Positions 25,642 through 33,905 of a stretch of 64,000 nt of DNA are shown piece by piece (position 1 is the first letter of the stretch; the number at the start of each line of letters is the position of its first letter). The notes under the pieces are model-generated. The model worked only from the letters and a program-made list of their open reading frames with translations, ran no database searches and was not told the origin of the DNA. Where the stretch lies: the NCBI GenBank assembly GCA_002721165.1, contig PBJS01000024.1, forward strand, positions 4,930 to 68,929, written 5' to 3'. The translations under genes and the position numbers were made by a program. The stretch comes from Legionellales bacterium. Its GTDB lineage: Bacteria > Pseudomonadota > Gammaproteobacteria > Eutrophobiales > Eutrophobiaceae.

Positions 25642-27534
25642 TTACTCTCTAGAAGTTAAATCTCTATTCACAAAGTAATTGTCGAACATTTTTCTGGCTA
25701 TGGGAGCTGCTACTTTAGATCCGCCTCCACCATTCTCAACAATAATTGCTACGGCTATTTCTGGTTTCTTAACAGGAGCAAATGCAATAAAAAGTGCATG
25801 GTCCTTCAATTCATCTGCAATATCTTCTTCTTTATATTCTTCTTCTTGATCAATTCCAATAATTTGTGCAGTCCCGGTTTTACCCGCAAAAAAGTATTCC
25901 GCGTTTAAGCCGCTTCTCCATGCAGTACCGCCTGCCCGATGAACAACACTCTCCATTGAATCAATAATCTCATCCCAAAAAAGACTATTTTTTACATCAA
26001 TCTTATTTTCAGTGCTATTTGACATTAAGGTTAAACCCTCCTCTCCTGGACTATTAATACCTAAGACTAATCTAGGCTTAACCATTAGACCATTAGTCGC
26101 TATAGCTGAAGTTGCTTTGACTAATTGTATTGGTGTTGTCAAGGCATAACCTTGGCCTATACCCAATATGACCGTTTCACCAGGAAACCATACTTGTTGC
26201 ATATTATTACGCTTCCACTCTCTGGATGGGAGTAATCCAAAACTTTCACCATAAATATCAACACCACTCACTTCCCCAAAACCAAACTTTGATAACCCAG
26301 CGTATATGCGATCAATTCCCAATTCATAAGCTAAGTTATAAAAAAAGACATCGCAGGACTGAACTATTGCCTTATCTAAACTTGTATGTCCATGCCCCTC
26401 TTTTTTCCAATCGCGATAACGATGTTCATGTCCTTGTAACGTAAACCAACCTGGGCACCAAACTTCCTCTTCATTATTACTAATTCCATTATCCAATGCG
26501 ACCAACCCAAGAAATGGCTTAATAGTTGAACCAGGCGGATATTTACCTTGAATAACTCTATTAAGTAATGGCTTATCTTTTGAGGATAGAAGTGAATTAT
26601 ATGATTCTGCACTTATACCACTTGAAAATTTATTTGGATCGTAAGTAGGTGAACTTACAAAAGCTAATATATTTCCATCTCTCGGGTCAACGGCAACAAT
26701 TGCTCCTCTTCGACCACCTAAAGACTCAGAAGCAATCCTTTGTAAGGATAGATTGATAGTCAGATAAAGGTTCTTACCAGATTGAGGAGCTATTCTCTCT
26801 AACACACGAATAACCCTTCCTTCAGCATTAACCTCTACTTTTTGATAACCAACTTCTCCATGCAAATAGGATTCATATGATTCTTCAACACCAAGCTTTC
26901 CTATGTGGGTCGTAGCACTATAACTTGAGCTTTTATCTAATTTCGAAATATTTCGAAGATCACTCTCATCAATACGAGCCACATACCCAATACTATGAAC
27001 AAGTTCTTCGCCTAAAGGATAATGCCTAATGAAACCTTCAACTACATCAACGCTCGAAAACAAATGCCGATTTATAGAAAATAATGCGACTTCATTTTCA
27101 CTTAAATTAATTCTCAGCGGGACTCTCTCAAATCTTCTTTTTTTGCCAGATAATTTCTTAAACCGTTCAATATCCTCTTCTCCGATATGAATTATTCCTC
27201 TTAATTCCTCAATAAGTAGATCGATATCTGATATTTTTTCAGGGATAACTTCTAAGCTATACGTTGGTTTATTTTCTGCAAGAACTACTCCGTCACGACT
27301 ATAAATTAAGCCTCTTATTGGCGCTATTGGTAATATCTTTTGACGATTTTCCTTTGACTTAGTTGTATAGTGATCGTTTTCTAATACTGTGAGAGAGAAA
27401 ATTCTAGAAAGAAGTATGGTTACAAACAATAATATTAATAATCCTGACAAATGGATACGTTTTTTGATAAGAGCTGATTCAGTATCCCGATCTTTCAGGA
27501 TAAATTCTACTTTGTCTTTGGGAAATAAGTCCAT
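25642..27534 (-). CDS. mrdA: Penicillin-binding protein 2
   Basis: Transpeptidase of the elongasome, partner of RodA. One N-terminal transmembrane helix (about residues 30-50), a pedestal domain (about 60-240), and the transpeptidase domain with YPPGSTIKP (SxxK) near 335, the SxN-type SCD motif near 392 and GKTGTAQI (KTG) near 555. The 630 residues match the family. The start lies 27 bases after mreD. No substitutions are obvious at these motifs. Confidence 0.97.
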   Translation of the reverse strand: MDLFPKDKVEFILKDRDTESALIKKRIHLSGLLILLFVTILLSRIFSLTVLENDHYTTKSKENRQKILPIAPIRGLIYSRDGVVLAENKPTYSLEVIPEKISDIDLLIEELRGIIHIGEEDIERFKKLSGKKRRFERVPLRINLSENEVALFSINRHLFSSVDVVEGFIRHYPLGEELVHSIGYVARIDESDLRNISKLDKSSSYSATTHIGKLGVEESYESYLHGEVGYQKVEVNAEGRVIRVLERIAPQSGKNLYLTINLSLQRIASESLGGRRGAIVAVDPRDGNILAFVSSPTYDPNKFSSGISAESYNSLLSSKDKPLLNRVIQGKYPPGSTIKPFLGLVALDNGISNNEEEVWCPGWFTLQGHEHRYRDWKKEGHGHTSLDKAIVQSCDVFFYNLAYELGIDRIYAGLSKFGFGEVSGVDIYGESFGLLPSREWKRNNMQQVWFPGETVILGIGQGYALTTPIQLVKATSAIATNGLMVKPRLVLGINSPGEEGLTLMSNSTENKIDVKNSLFWDEIIDSMESVVHRAGGTAWRSGLNAEYFFAGKTGTAQIIGIDQEEEYKEEDIADELKDHALFIAFAPVKKPEIAVAIIVENGGGGSKVAAPIARKMFDNYFVNRDLTSRE

Positions 27535-27561
27535 TAATTGCTGAGTGACATCAATTTATTA

Positions 27562-28047
27562 TTAGGCTACATTATATTTACGACGTATATCTCTCATTAC
27601 AATAAATAACCATGGCCATATTAACATACTAGTTATTGCTGGCAGCCAATAGTCCCATGTGTAAACAATCTTACCTGATAAAAAAGTCACTAATAGCATA
27701 ATAGCCTTGTACATTATGAGATAGACGCAAACCATGATGGCTTGGTGTAGTAATGGGTACACCCGTAACTGTTTATGATTTTTTAAAATAATATAAGCTA
27801 AAAAGGTAAACCCCAGTGCATGTTGTCCAAAAATAAAACTTTGCTGCACATCGAACAACAATCCCAAGAACCAGGCCGATGATATCCCAACTCTCTCAGG
27901 TAATGCCATACACCAATATATTAAGAACATGGCTAACCAACATGGGCGCCAATCAACAAGTGTATCAGGCAATGGTAATGCTGATAAAACAAAGCCCAAA
28001 ACAAATGTCATCGCAATAATAATGTTACTTTTAAGTGACGATTGAAT
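27562..28047 (-). CDS. mreD: MreD, rod-shape membrane protein (apparent AUU start)
   Basis: An inner-membrane scaffold of the elongasome. The frame holds about five transmembrane helices with the conserved LPLPD, WRPCWLAMFLIYWCMALPERVGI and WPWLFIVMRDIRRKY segments. The first ATG (28011) has no ribosome site and would start inside helix 1. Upstream the frame is open to a TAA, with no ATG, GTG or TTG. ATT at 28047 lies 7 bases after GAGGG and yields MQSSLKSNIIIAMTF, which aligns with the E. coli MreD N-terminus and gives 161 residues. The function is certain. The AUU start is inferred. Confidence 0.92.
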   Translation of the reverse strand: MQSSLKSNIIIAMTFVLGFVLSALPLPDTLVDWRPCWLAMFLIYWCMALPERVGISSAWFLGLLFDVQQSFIFGQHALGFTFLAYIILKNHKQLRVYPLLHQAIMVCVYLIMYKAIMLLVTFLSGKIVYTWDYWLPAITSMLIWPWLFIVMRDIRRKYNVA

Positions 28048-28059
28048 AGCAATACCCTC
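28045..28059 (-). promoter_or_regulatory. mreD ribosome site and AUU start
   Basis: On the minus strand GAGGG, seven bases, then ATT, with an in-frame TAA two codons before the Shine-Dalgarno. A first ATT two codons earlier is too close to GAGGG to be used. The next canonical start codon in frame is 12 codons downstream without a Shine-Dalgarno. Confidence 0.7.
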
Positions 28060-28069
28060 TATTTATATG

Positions 28070-28936
28070 TTAATCAGTGTTTCTATATTCATTTGGCCAA
28101 ACCATTAGTACTTCTCTTATTTTACCAAATTGCGCAAATGGTTTAACAATTACTCTTGCAGACAGTTCGCCTGGACTTTGAATTATTTCTTGAACCTCAC
28201 CAACTGGATAATCTCTTGGAAAACGTCTGCCAAGTCCAGAAGTGACAATTAAATCACCGATCATTACATGAGCTTTATTTGGAAGACCTGGATCTGTTAT
28301 TAATGGCTTAGGAAGATGTTCAAGCACAAGTAATTCACTTTCTCCTGAACCAACAGCTCTTGCACGCAATCCATTTCTATTAATTTGAACAGGTATAGCA
28401 TGATTAGGATCGATTATTAATAAAACAGTGCTTGAAAAAGGATTAATTTGGGTAATCTGCCCCATTATACCACTAGAATCTAGTATTGGTTGGCCTTCAT
28501 ATCCGCCATCACTTTTGCCTTTATTTATAACGATCTTTTTTTGGAAAGAATCTAATTGTATTGCAACTGGCTGAGCTACAAGAACTTTGTTTTTGAGACG
28601 AAATGATGATTCAAGTAAATCACGTAGGCGATGGTTTTCAGCTTCTATAATGTCATATTGCTGTAATCTAGCTTTTAATAAAAAAAGTTCTTTTTTTAGT
28701 TCTTGATTTTCTATTGTTAAAGTTTGTTTAGAAACGATGATATTTGAAACAGAGTCAGTAATTTTAAATGGCAAACTAGCTATAACTTCTATTGGATAGA
28801 CTAAAGCCCCTAAAGTTGAACGAAAATTTTTCAAGGCGCCTTCTCTATTATCAAGAATAATAAGTGCTATTGATAATAACGTAAAAAAGAAAAAGCTGGT
28901 TTTTGGTGAAGCTCCTTTTCTAAACAGATTGTTAAT
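28070..28936 (-). CDS. mreC: MreC, rod-shape protein (apparent AUU start)
   Basis: A periplasmic elongasome organiser. From ATT at 28936 the product is 288 residues: a short cytoplasmic NNLFRKGAS motif, a transmembrane helix (FFFFTLLSIALIILDNR), a coiled coil (about 75-110), then the beta-barrel core with GYEGQPILDSSGIMGQI and GDLIVTSGLGRRFPRDYPVG. The only canonical start, TTG at 28834, would remove the membrane anchor. The frame is open back to the mreB TAA, without ATG, GTG or TTG. GGGGGAG lies 6 bases before the ATT. The function is certain. The start is inferred from Shine-Dalgarno and family N-terminus. Confidence 0.93.
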   Translation of the reverse strand: MNNLFRKGASPKTSFFFFTLLSIALIILDNREGALKNFRSTLGALVYPIEVIASLPFKITDSVSNIIVSKQTLTIENQELKKELFLLKARLQQYDIIEAENHRLRDLLESSFRLKNKVLVAQPVAIQLDSFQKKIVINKGKSDGGYEGQPILDSSGIMGQITQINPFSSTVLLIIDPNHAIPVQINRNGLRARAVGSGESELLVLEHLPKPLITDPGLPNKAHVMIGDLIVTSGLGRRFPRDYPVGEVQEIIQSPGELSARVIVKPFAQFGKIREVLMVWPNEYRNTD

Positions 28937-28949
28937 TTGGTGCTCCCCC
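28934..28949 (-). promoter_or_regulatory. mreC ribosome site and AUU start
   Basis: On the minus strand GGGGGAG, six bases (CACCAA), then ATT-AAC-AAT. This is the strongest Shine-Dalgarno in the mre cluster. It begins only three bases after the mreB stop. A CTG three codons later is 15 bases from the Shine-Dalgarno, too far to compete. Confidence 0.75.
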
Positions 28950-28951
28950 GA

Positions 28952-29998
28952 TTAATCAAGAGTAAGTATATCTAAACCATATTCATCAATCATCTCAAGA
29001 TATTTGCCTCCTCCTCTGGCAACACAAGTTAGAGGGTCTTCAGCAATAATTACAGGAACACCGCATTCTTCCATTAACAATGTATCTAAACTTTTTAGCA
29101 TCGCACCTCCACCAGTTAATACTAATCCCTGTTCAGCGACATCAGAACCCAGTTCAGGTGGTGTTTTTTCCAATGCATTTTTTACAGCGTCAACTATTCC
29201 TATAAGCGGTTCTTGTAAAGCTTCTAAAATCTCATTACTATTCAACGTGAAGCTCCTTGGGATCCCTTCTGCAAGGTTCCGTCCTCTTACTACCAATTCA
29301 TTTACTTCATTCCCAGGATACGCACACCCAATTTCTTTTTTTATTCGTTCAGCAGTTGAATCCCCAATTAAACTTCCATAATTTCTTCGCACGTAATTTA
29401 TTATTGCATCATCGAATCGATCACCACCGATACGTATAGAGTTAGAATAAACAATTCCATTTAATGAAATGATTGCGACTTCTGTAGTACCACCGCCAAT
29501 ATCTACCACCATAGAACCTCTTGGATCACTCACAGGCATACCTGCACCAATCGCAGCTGCCATTGGTTCTTCTATCAAATGTACAGTTCTTGCCCCGGCA
29601 CCACTTGCTGATTCTCTAATAGCACGTCTTTCTACTTGAGTTGAACCACAAGGAACGCAGACAAGTACTCTTGGGCTTGGTTTAAAAAATGTTGAACCAT
29701 GTGCGCTATGAATAAAATATTGCAGCATTTTTTCAGTAACAGTGAAATCAGCTATAACTCCATCCTTTAAAGGGCGAATAGCAGTTATATGCCCGGGTGT
29801 TCGTCCTAACATCTTTTTTGCTGACTCTCCAACAGCAACGATAGATTTTGGGCTTATTTTGTTTCCGTCTTTACGAATTGCTACAACTGATGGTTCATCG
29901 AGAACAATGCCTTTGCTACGTACATAGATTAGTGTATTTGCTGTACCCAAATCTATGGATAAATCATTAGAAAAAAGACCTCTTATTTGTTTAAACAT
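28952..29998 (-). CDS. mreB: MreB actin-like rod-shape protein
   Basis: Filament-forming ATPase that guides wall elongation. Phosphate 1 loop DLGTANTLIY near residue 17, phosphate 2 MVVDIGGGTTEVA near 163, and the adenosine motif LVLTGGGAMLKSL near 290. The 348 residues are normal. It is the first gene of the mreB-mreC-mreD-mrdA-rodA-mltB-rlpA-dacA-dat-queD series. An extended -10 promoter lies about 70 bases upstream. Confidence 0.98.
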   Translation of the reverse strand: MFKQIRGLFSNDLSIDLGTANTLIYVRSKGIVLDEPSVVAIRKDGNKISPKSIVAVGESAKKMLGRTPGHITAIRPLKDGVIADFTVTEKMLQYFIHSAHGSTFFKPSPRVLVCVPCGSTQVERRAIRESASGAGARTVHLIEEPMAAAIGAGMPVSDPRGSMVVDIGGGTTEVAIISLNGIVYSNSIRIGGDRFDDAIINYVRRNYGSLIGDSTAERIKKEIGCAYPGNEVNELVVRGRNLAEGIPRSFTLNSNEILEALQEPLIGIVDAVKNALEKTPPELGSDVAEQGLVLTGGGAMLKSLDTLLMEECGVPVIIAEDPLTCVARGGGKYLEMIDEYGLDILTLD

Positions 29999-30068
29999 AA
30001 TATAACCTGCTAGTTAACATTTTTTAGCTTTTTATGGCATATACCCCGAACAGACTGAATATTACAAG

Positions 30069-30077
30069 ATTATAGCA
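30069..30077 (-). promoter_or_regulatory. mreB extended -10 promoter element
   Basis: On the minus strand TGC-TATAAT forms an extended -10 box about 71 bases before mreB. The -35 region (TAGATG at 17 bases) is poor, as is common for extended -10 promoters. Confidence 0.5.
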
Positions 30078-30180
30078 ACTACCCTCGTATTCATCTAAAA
30101 TCGAAAACATGCTATCTGCCAAATACAATGAGAATGAATTCCATACCTATGCAGGCGTAACTTTATCAATGGGCGGAGAT

Positions 30181-30209
30181 TTGAGCAAGCAAAAGGAACA
30201 CAATAAATT
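30181..30209 (+). promoter_or_regulatory. Candidate gatC promoter
   Basis: TTGAGC, 17 bases, TAAATT lies about 36 bases before gatC. Both hexamers match 4 of 6 positions or better. It is in the spacer shared with mreB. Confidence 0.4.
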
Positions 30210-30244
30210 CCAATTTTTTCAATAAATTAAGAACGACTATTTAT

Positions 30245-30532
30245 ATGTCTCTCGATAAATCTGAAATACAGAAAATAGCCTGGTTGGCGAGATTAGCAAT
30301 TAATGAAGAAGATATTGCTAATTATTGCCATGAATTAGCTGAAATTGTCAACATGATGGAACAAATGAATTCAGTAGATACAACTGATATTGCTCCGCTT
30401 GCACACCCGCTCGAGGTATTTTCAAGGCTTAGAACTGATGATGTGACAGAAACTAATCAACGTGAAAATTTCCAATCAAACACATCAGAGAAGAAAGATG
30501 GTTATTATCTTGTCCCAAAGGTAATTGAGTAA
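30245..30532 (+). CDS. gatC: Asp/Glu-tRNA amidotransferase subunit C
   Basis: Small stabilising subunit of GatCAB, which converts Glu-tRNA-Gln and/or Asp-tRNA-Asn to the amidated form. The 95 residues carry the typical IQKIAWLARLAINEEDI start and the DVTPLAHP-like DIAPLAHPLEVFSRLRTDDV segment. It is the first gene of gatC-gatA-gatB, divergent from mreB. Confidence 0.95.
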   Translation: MSLDKSEIQKIAWLARLAINEEDIANYCHELAEIVNMMEQMNSVDTTDIAPLAHPLEVFSRLRTDDVTETNQRENFQSNTSEKKDGYYLVPKVIE

Positions 30533-30586
30533 TCAAAAAAGTTTGTTGAATTAATAATTTTAAAAATCTATTAAAATAAAAAATAA

Positions 30587-32041
30587 ATGTATAAATCTAC
30601 AATAGCGCAATTGTCAGCAGCACTCGAATCGAAAAAAATCAGTAGTGAAGAGTTAACTCGACTATATATTGAACGCTGCAATAAACACAATAAGTCACTA
30701 AATTGTTTTATTACAATTACTGAAGAAGATGCGCTAAAAAAAGCAAAACAAGCAGATAAAAAAAGATTTAATGGAGGTCACAATCCACTTACAGGAATTC
30801 CTATTGCTCAAAAAGATATTTTTTGTACAAGAGGGACAAAAACCACTTGTGGATCCAAAATGCTAGATAATTTCATAGCTCCATATGATGCAACAGTAAT
30901 AAAAAAAATGAATGATGCTGGTTTTATAATGCTAGGAAAGACTAATATGGATGAATTTGCAATGGGTTCATCAAACGAAACTAGCTTTTATGGACCAGTC
31001 AAAAATCCTTGGGATACTAGTCGTGTCCCAGGAGGTTCGTCGGGGGGATCGGCAAGTGCAGTTGCAGCTCGATTATGTCCGGCAGCAACTGGTACTGACA
31101 CGGGCGGCTCAATACGACAACCATCTTCATTCTGTGGTATCACTGGACTAAAACCAACCTATGGAAGAGTTTCCCGTTACGGTATGATAGCTTTTGCCTC
31201 TAGTCTTGACCAAGGAGGGCCAATGACACAGACGGCTGAAGATGCAGCATTAATTATGAATGTTATATCAGGGTTCGACCATAACGATTCAACATCGACC
31301 GAAAAACCAATAGATGACTATTCTGCTAAACTGAATAATTCAATTAAAGGGTTAAAAATTGGACTTCCAAAACAATACTTCGATAAGAATTTGAATAATG
31401 ATGTAGCTATTCTAATTGAAAATAGTATAAAAGAATTAGAAAGGCTAGGGGCAAAATGTTTTGATATTGAATTACCTCGTACAAAATTATCTATACCCGC
31501 ATATTATGTTGTGGCTCCAGCGGAATGCTCGTCTAATTTGTCCCGTTATGACGGTGTACGCTTTGGTCACCGTTGTAAGGAACCAAAAGATCTTTCAGAT
31601 TTATATTGTCGAAGTCGTCAAGAAGGATTTGGTAAAGAAGTAAAAAGGCGAATAATGACTGGAACTTACGTTCTTTCTGCGGGTTACTATGACGCCTATT
31701 ATTTAAAAGCACAAAAAATAAGACAAATAATACGAGACGATTTCCAAAACGCATTCAAAAATGTAGATCTAATTGCCGGGCCTACAACAACGGGTACTGC
31801 TTTTGGGCTGAATGAAAAATTGAATGACCCGATTAGCATGTATCTCTCAGATATCTATACTGTTTCAGCAAATCTTGCAGGGTTACCTGCAATTTCTATC
31901 CCATCTGGTTTTATTGAAAAATTACCTGTTGGGCTACAATTAATTGGTAATTATTTTCAAGAATCACTGCTAATAAATGTCGCACACCAATACCAAAAAG
32001 TAACAGACTGGCACCAAAAAATACCGCAGCCATATGAATAA
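30587..32041 (+). CDS. gatA: Asp/Glu-tRNA amidotransferase subunit A
   Basis: Glutaminase subunit of GatCAB, amidase-signature family. The Ser-cisSer-Lys triad is visible: Lys in IAQKDIFCTRGT near residue 75, the cis-Ser in GGSSGGSASAVAA near 149, and the nucleophile in GTDTGGSIRQPSSFCG near 170. The 484 residues are normal. Its end overlaps the gatB start by eight bases, so translation is coupled. Confidence 0.98.
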   Translation: MYKSTIAQLSAALESKKISSEELTRLYIERCNKHNKSLNCFITITEEDALKKAKQADKKRFNGGHNPLTGIPIAQKDIFCTRGTKTTCGSKMLDNFIAPYDATVIKKMNDAGFIMLGKTNMDEFAMGSSNETSFYGPVKNPWDTSRVPGGSSGGSASAVAARLCPAATGTDTGGSIRQPSSFCGITGLKPTYGRVSRYGMIAFASSLDQGGPMTQTAEDAALIMNVISGFDHNDSTSTEKPIDDYSAKLNNSIKGLKIGLPKQYFDKNLNNDVAILIENSIKELERLGAKCFDIELPRTKLSIPAYYVVAPAECSSNLSRYDGVRFGHRCKEPKDLSDLYCRSRQEGFGKEVKRRIMTGTYVLSAGYYDAYYLKAQKIRQIIRDDFQNAFKNVDLIAGPTTTGTAFGLNEKLNDPISMYLSDIYTVSANLAGLPAISIPSGFIEKLPVGLQLIGNYFQESLLINVAHQYQKVTDWHQKIPQPYE

Positions 32042-33494
32042 ACTAGAAAAATGGGAAACTGTAATAGGGCTCGAAATACATGCCCAACTATCAACAAAAA
32101 GTAAAATCTTTTCTGGCGCCTCAACAAACTATGGTGCTGATCCAAATACACAAGCTTGTGCGGTAGATTTAGGTTTGCCTGGTGTTTTGCCTGTCATTAA
32201 TGAAGAAGCAATACAAATGGCAATAAAATTTGGTCTTGCTATTAATGCTAAAATTCCTAAAACATCTGTATTCGCGAGAAAAAATTACTTTTACCCTGAC
32301 CTCCCAAAAGGATATCAAATCAGTCAGTTTGAATTGCCAATAGTAAGTAACGGACATATTGAAATAGAAACTGAGAATAAAAAAAACAAAACCATCAGAA
32401 TTACAAGAGCACATCTTGAAGAAGATGCTGGTAAATCAAATCATGATGAATTTATTGGTTTCACGGGAATCGATCTTAATCGAGCAGGTAACCCTTTATT
32501 AGAAATTGTATCTGAACCGGATATGAGTAATGCAAAAGAAGCCATCAGTTATTTAAAAAAAATTCATACACTTGTTTGTTATTTAAAAATTTGTGATGGT
32601 AACATGCAGGAAGGCTCATTTCGCTGTGACGCAAATGTTTCTATAAAGCTAAAAAAACAAAAAGAGCTAGGTACTCGTACTGAAATAAAAAACCTAAACT
32701 CTTTCAAATTTATTGAGTCGGCTATTAACTATGAAATTGAACGTCAAATTAATGTAATTGAATCTGATAAAACAGTAGTTCAAGAAACTCGCCTCTATGA
32801 TTCTAATAAAAATGAAACCCGTTCTATGCGGAGTAAAGAAGAAGCAAATGATTATAGATATTTCCCCGATCCTGATTTGCTACCAATTTTAATCGCCGAT
32901 GAGACAAAAGAAGCAATTAAAAAATCAATTCCCGAATTACCGGATGTGAAATGTAAACGCTATCAAAAGGAGTTAGCTCTCTCAAAATATGATAGTGATA
33001 ATTTGACCTCTAATCCAGATATAGCTGATTATTTTGAGGAAACAATAAAAATTACAAACGGCAACGCAAAAATATGTGCAAATTGGATTATGGGTGATTT
33101 ATCAGCCTCATTAAACAAAAAAAATATAGCCATAAAAAATAGCCCGGTATCAGCAAAAATGCTTGGGGATTTGATCAACCTTATTATAGATAAAACAATT
33201 TCTGGAAAAATTGCAAAAACGGTTTTTGAAGCAATGTGGAATGGTGAAGGTAACGCTATCTCGATAATAGAAAGTAAAGACCTTAAACAAGTGACTGATT
33301 CCGGTAAAATTGAGAAAATTATTGATGAGATTATTACAGAAAATTCATCTCAAGTTGAACAGTACAAAAATTCTTCAGATGAAAAAAAACAAAAGCTAAT
33401 TGGTTTTTTTGTTGGTCAAATTATGAAAAAATCTAAAGGTAAAGCCAATCCAAAACAAGTAAATGAATTATTGAAAGAAAAATTGGATAATTAG
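32034..33494 (+). CDS. gatB: Asp/Glu-tRNA amidotransferase subunit B
   Basis: Kinase/transamidase subunit that binds the mischarged tRNA. The start WETVIGLEIHAQLSTKSKIF and RAHLEEDAGKSNH near residue 122 hold the active-site metal and phosphate contacts. DFNRAGxPLLEIVSEPD appears as DLNRAGNPLLEIVSEPD. The C-terminal YqeY-like tail domain covers about 350-486. Very Lys/Asn-rich coding reflects the AT bias. It converges on rplQ with only three bases between the stops. Confidence 0.98.
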   Translation: MNKLEKWETVIGLEIHAQLSTKSKIFSGASTNYGADPNTQACAVDLGLPGVLPVINEEAIQMAIKFGLAINAKIPKTSVFARKNYFYPDLPKGYQISQFELPIVSNGHIEIETENKKNKTIRITRAHLEEDAGKSNHDEFIGFTGIDLNRAGNPLLEIVSEPDMSNAKEAISYLKKIHTLVCYLKICDGNMQEGSFRCDANVSIKLKKQKELGTRTEIKNLNSFKFIESAINYEIERQINVIESDKTVVQETRLYDSNKNETRSMRSKEEANDYRYFPDPDLLPILIADETKEAIKKSIPELPDVKCKRYQKELALSKYDSDNLTSNPDIADYFEETIKITNGNAKICANWIMGDLSASLNKKNIAIKNSPVSAKMLGDLINLIIDKTISGKIAKTVFEAMWNGEGNAISIIESKDLKQVTDSGKIEKIIDEIITENSSQVEQYKNSSDEKKQKLIGFFVGQIMKKSKGKANPKQVNELLKEKLDN

Positions 33495-33497
33495 GTC

Positions 33498-33887
33498 TTA
33501 TTCAGTTGACCCGTCATCAGGTAACTTTTGAGGTCTATCTACTAACTCAACAATTGCCATGGCTGCCTTATCGCCAGTTCGAAAACCGCATTTGAGAATT
33601 CGTAAATAACCGCCAGGACGCTCTTTATATCGTGGGCCTAGCTCATTAAATAACTTTGTAACAATGTTTCTGTTACGGAGACGAGAAAATGCTAAGCGTC
33701 TTTTTGCTACATTATCAATTTTTGCCATTGTGATTAGTGGTTCAGCAAAACGGCGTAGTTCCTTCGCTTTTGGTAAAGTTGTTCTAATCATTTCATGCTC
33801 TATTAATGAAACAGCCATGTTCCTAAACATTGCTTTACGATGAGAGCTATTACGGTTTAATTTTCTACCACTTTCTCGATGACGCAT
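33498..33887 (-). CDS. rplQ: 50S ribosomal protein L17
   Basis: Large-subunit protein lining the tunnel exit region. MRHRESGRKLNRNSSHRKAM at the start is diagnostic, and the 129 residues fit. It is the last gene of the alpha operon, 18 bases after rpoA. There is no room for a terminator between it and gatB. Confidence 0.98.
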   Translation of the reverse strand: MRHRESGRKLNRNSSHRKAMFRNMAVSLIEHEMIRTTLPKAKELRRFAEPLITMAKIDNVAKRRLAFSRLRNRNIVTKLFNELGPRYKERPGGYLRILKCGFRTGDKAAMAIVELVDRPQKLPDDGSTE

Positions 33888-33905
33888 TATTTTTCTCTCT
33901 TCAAA

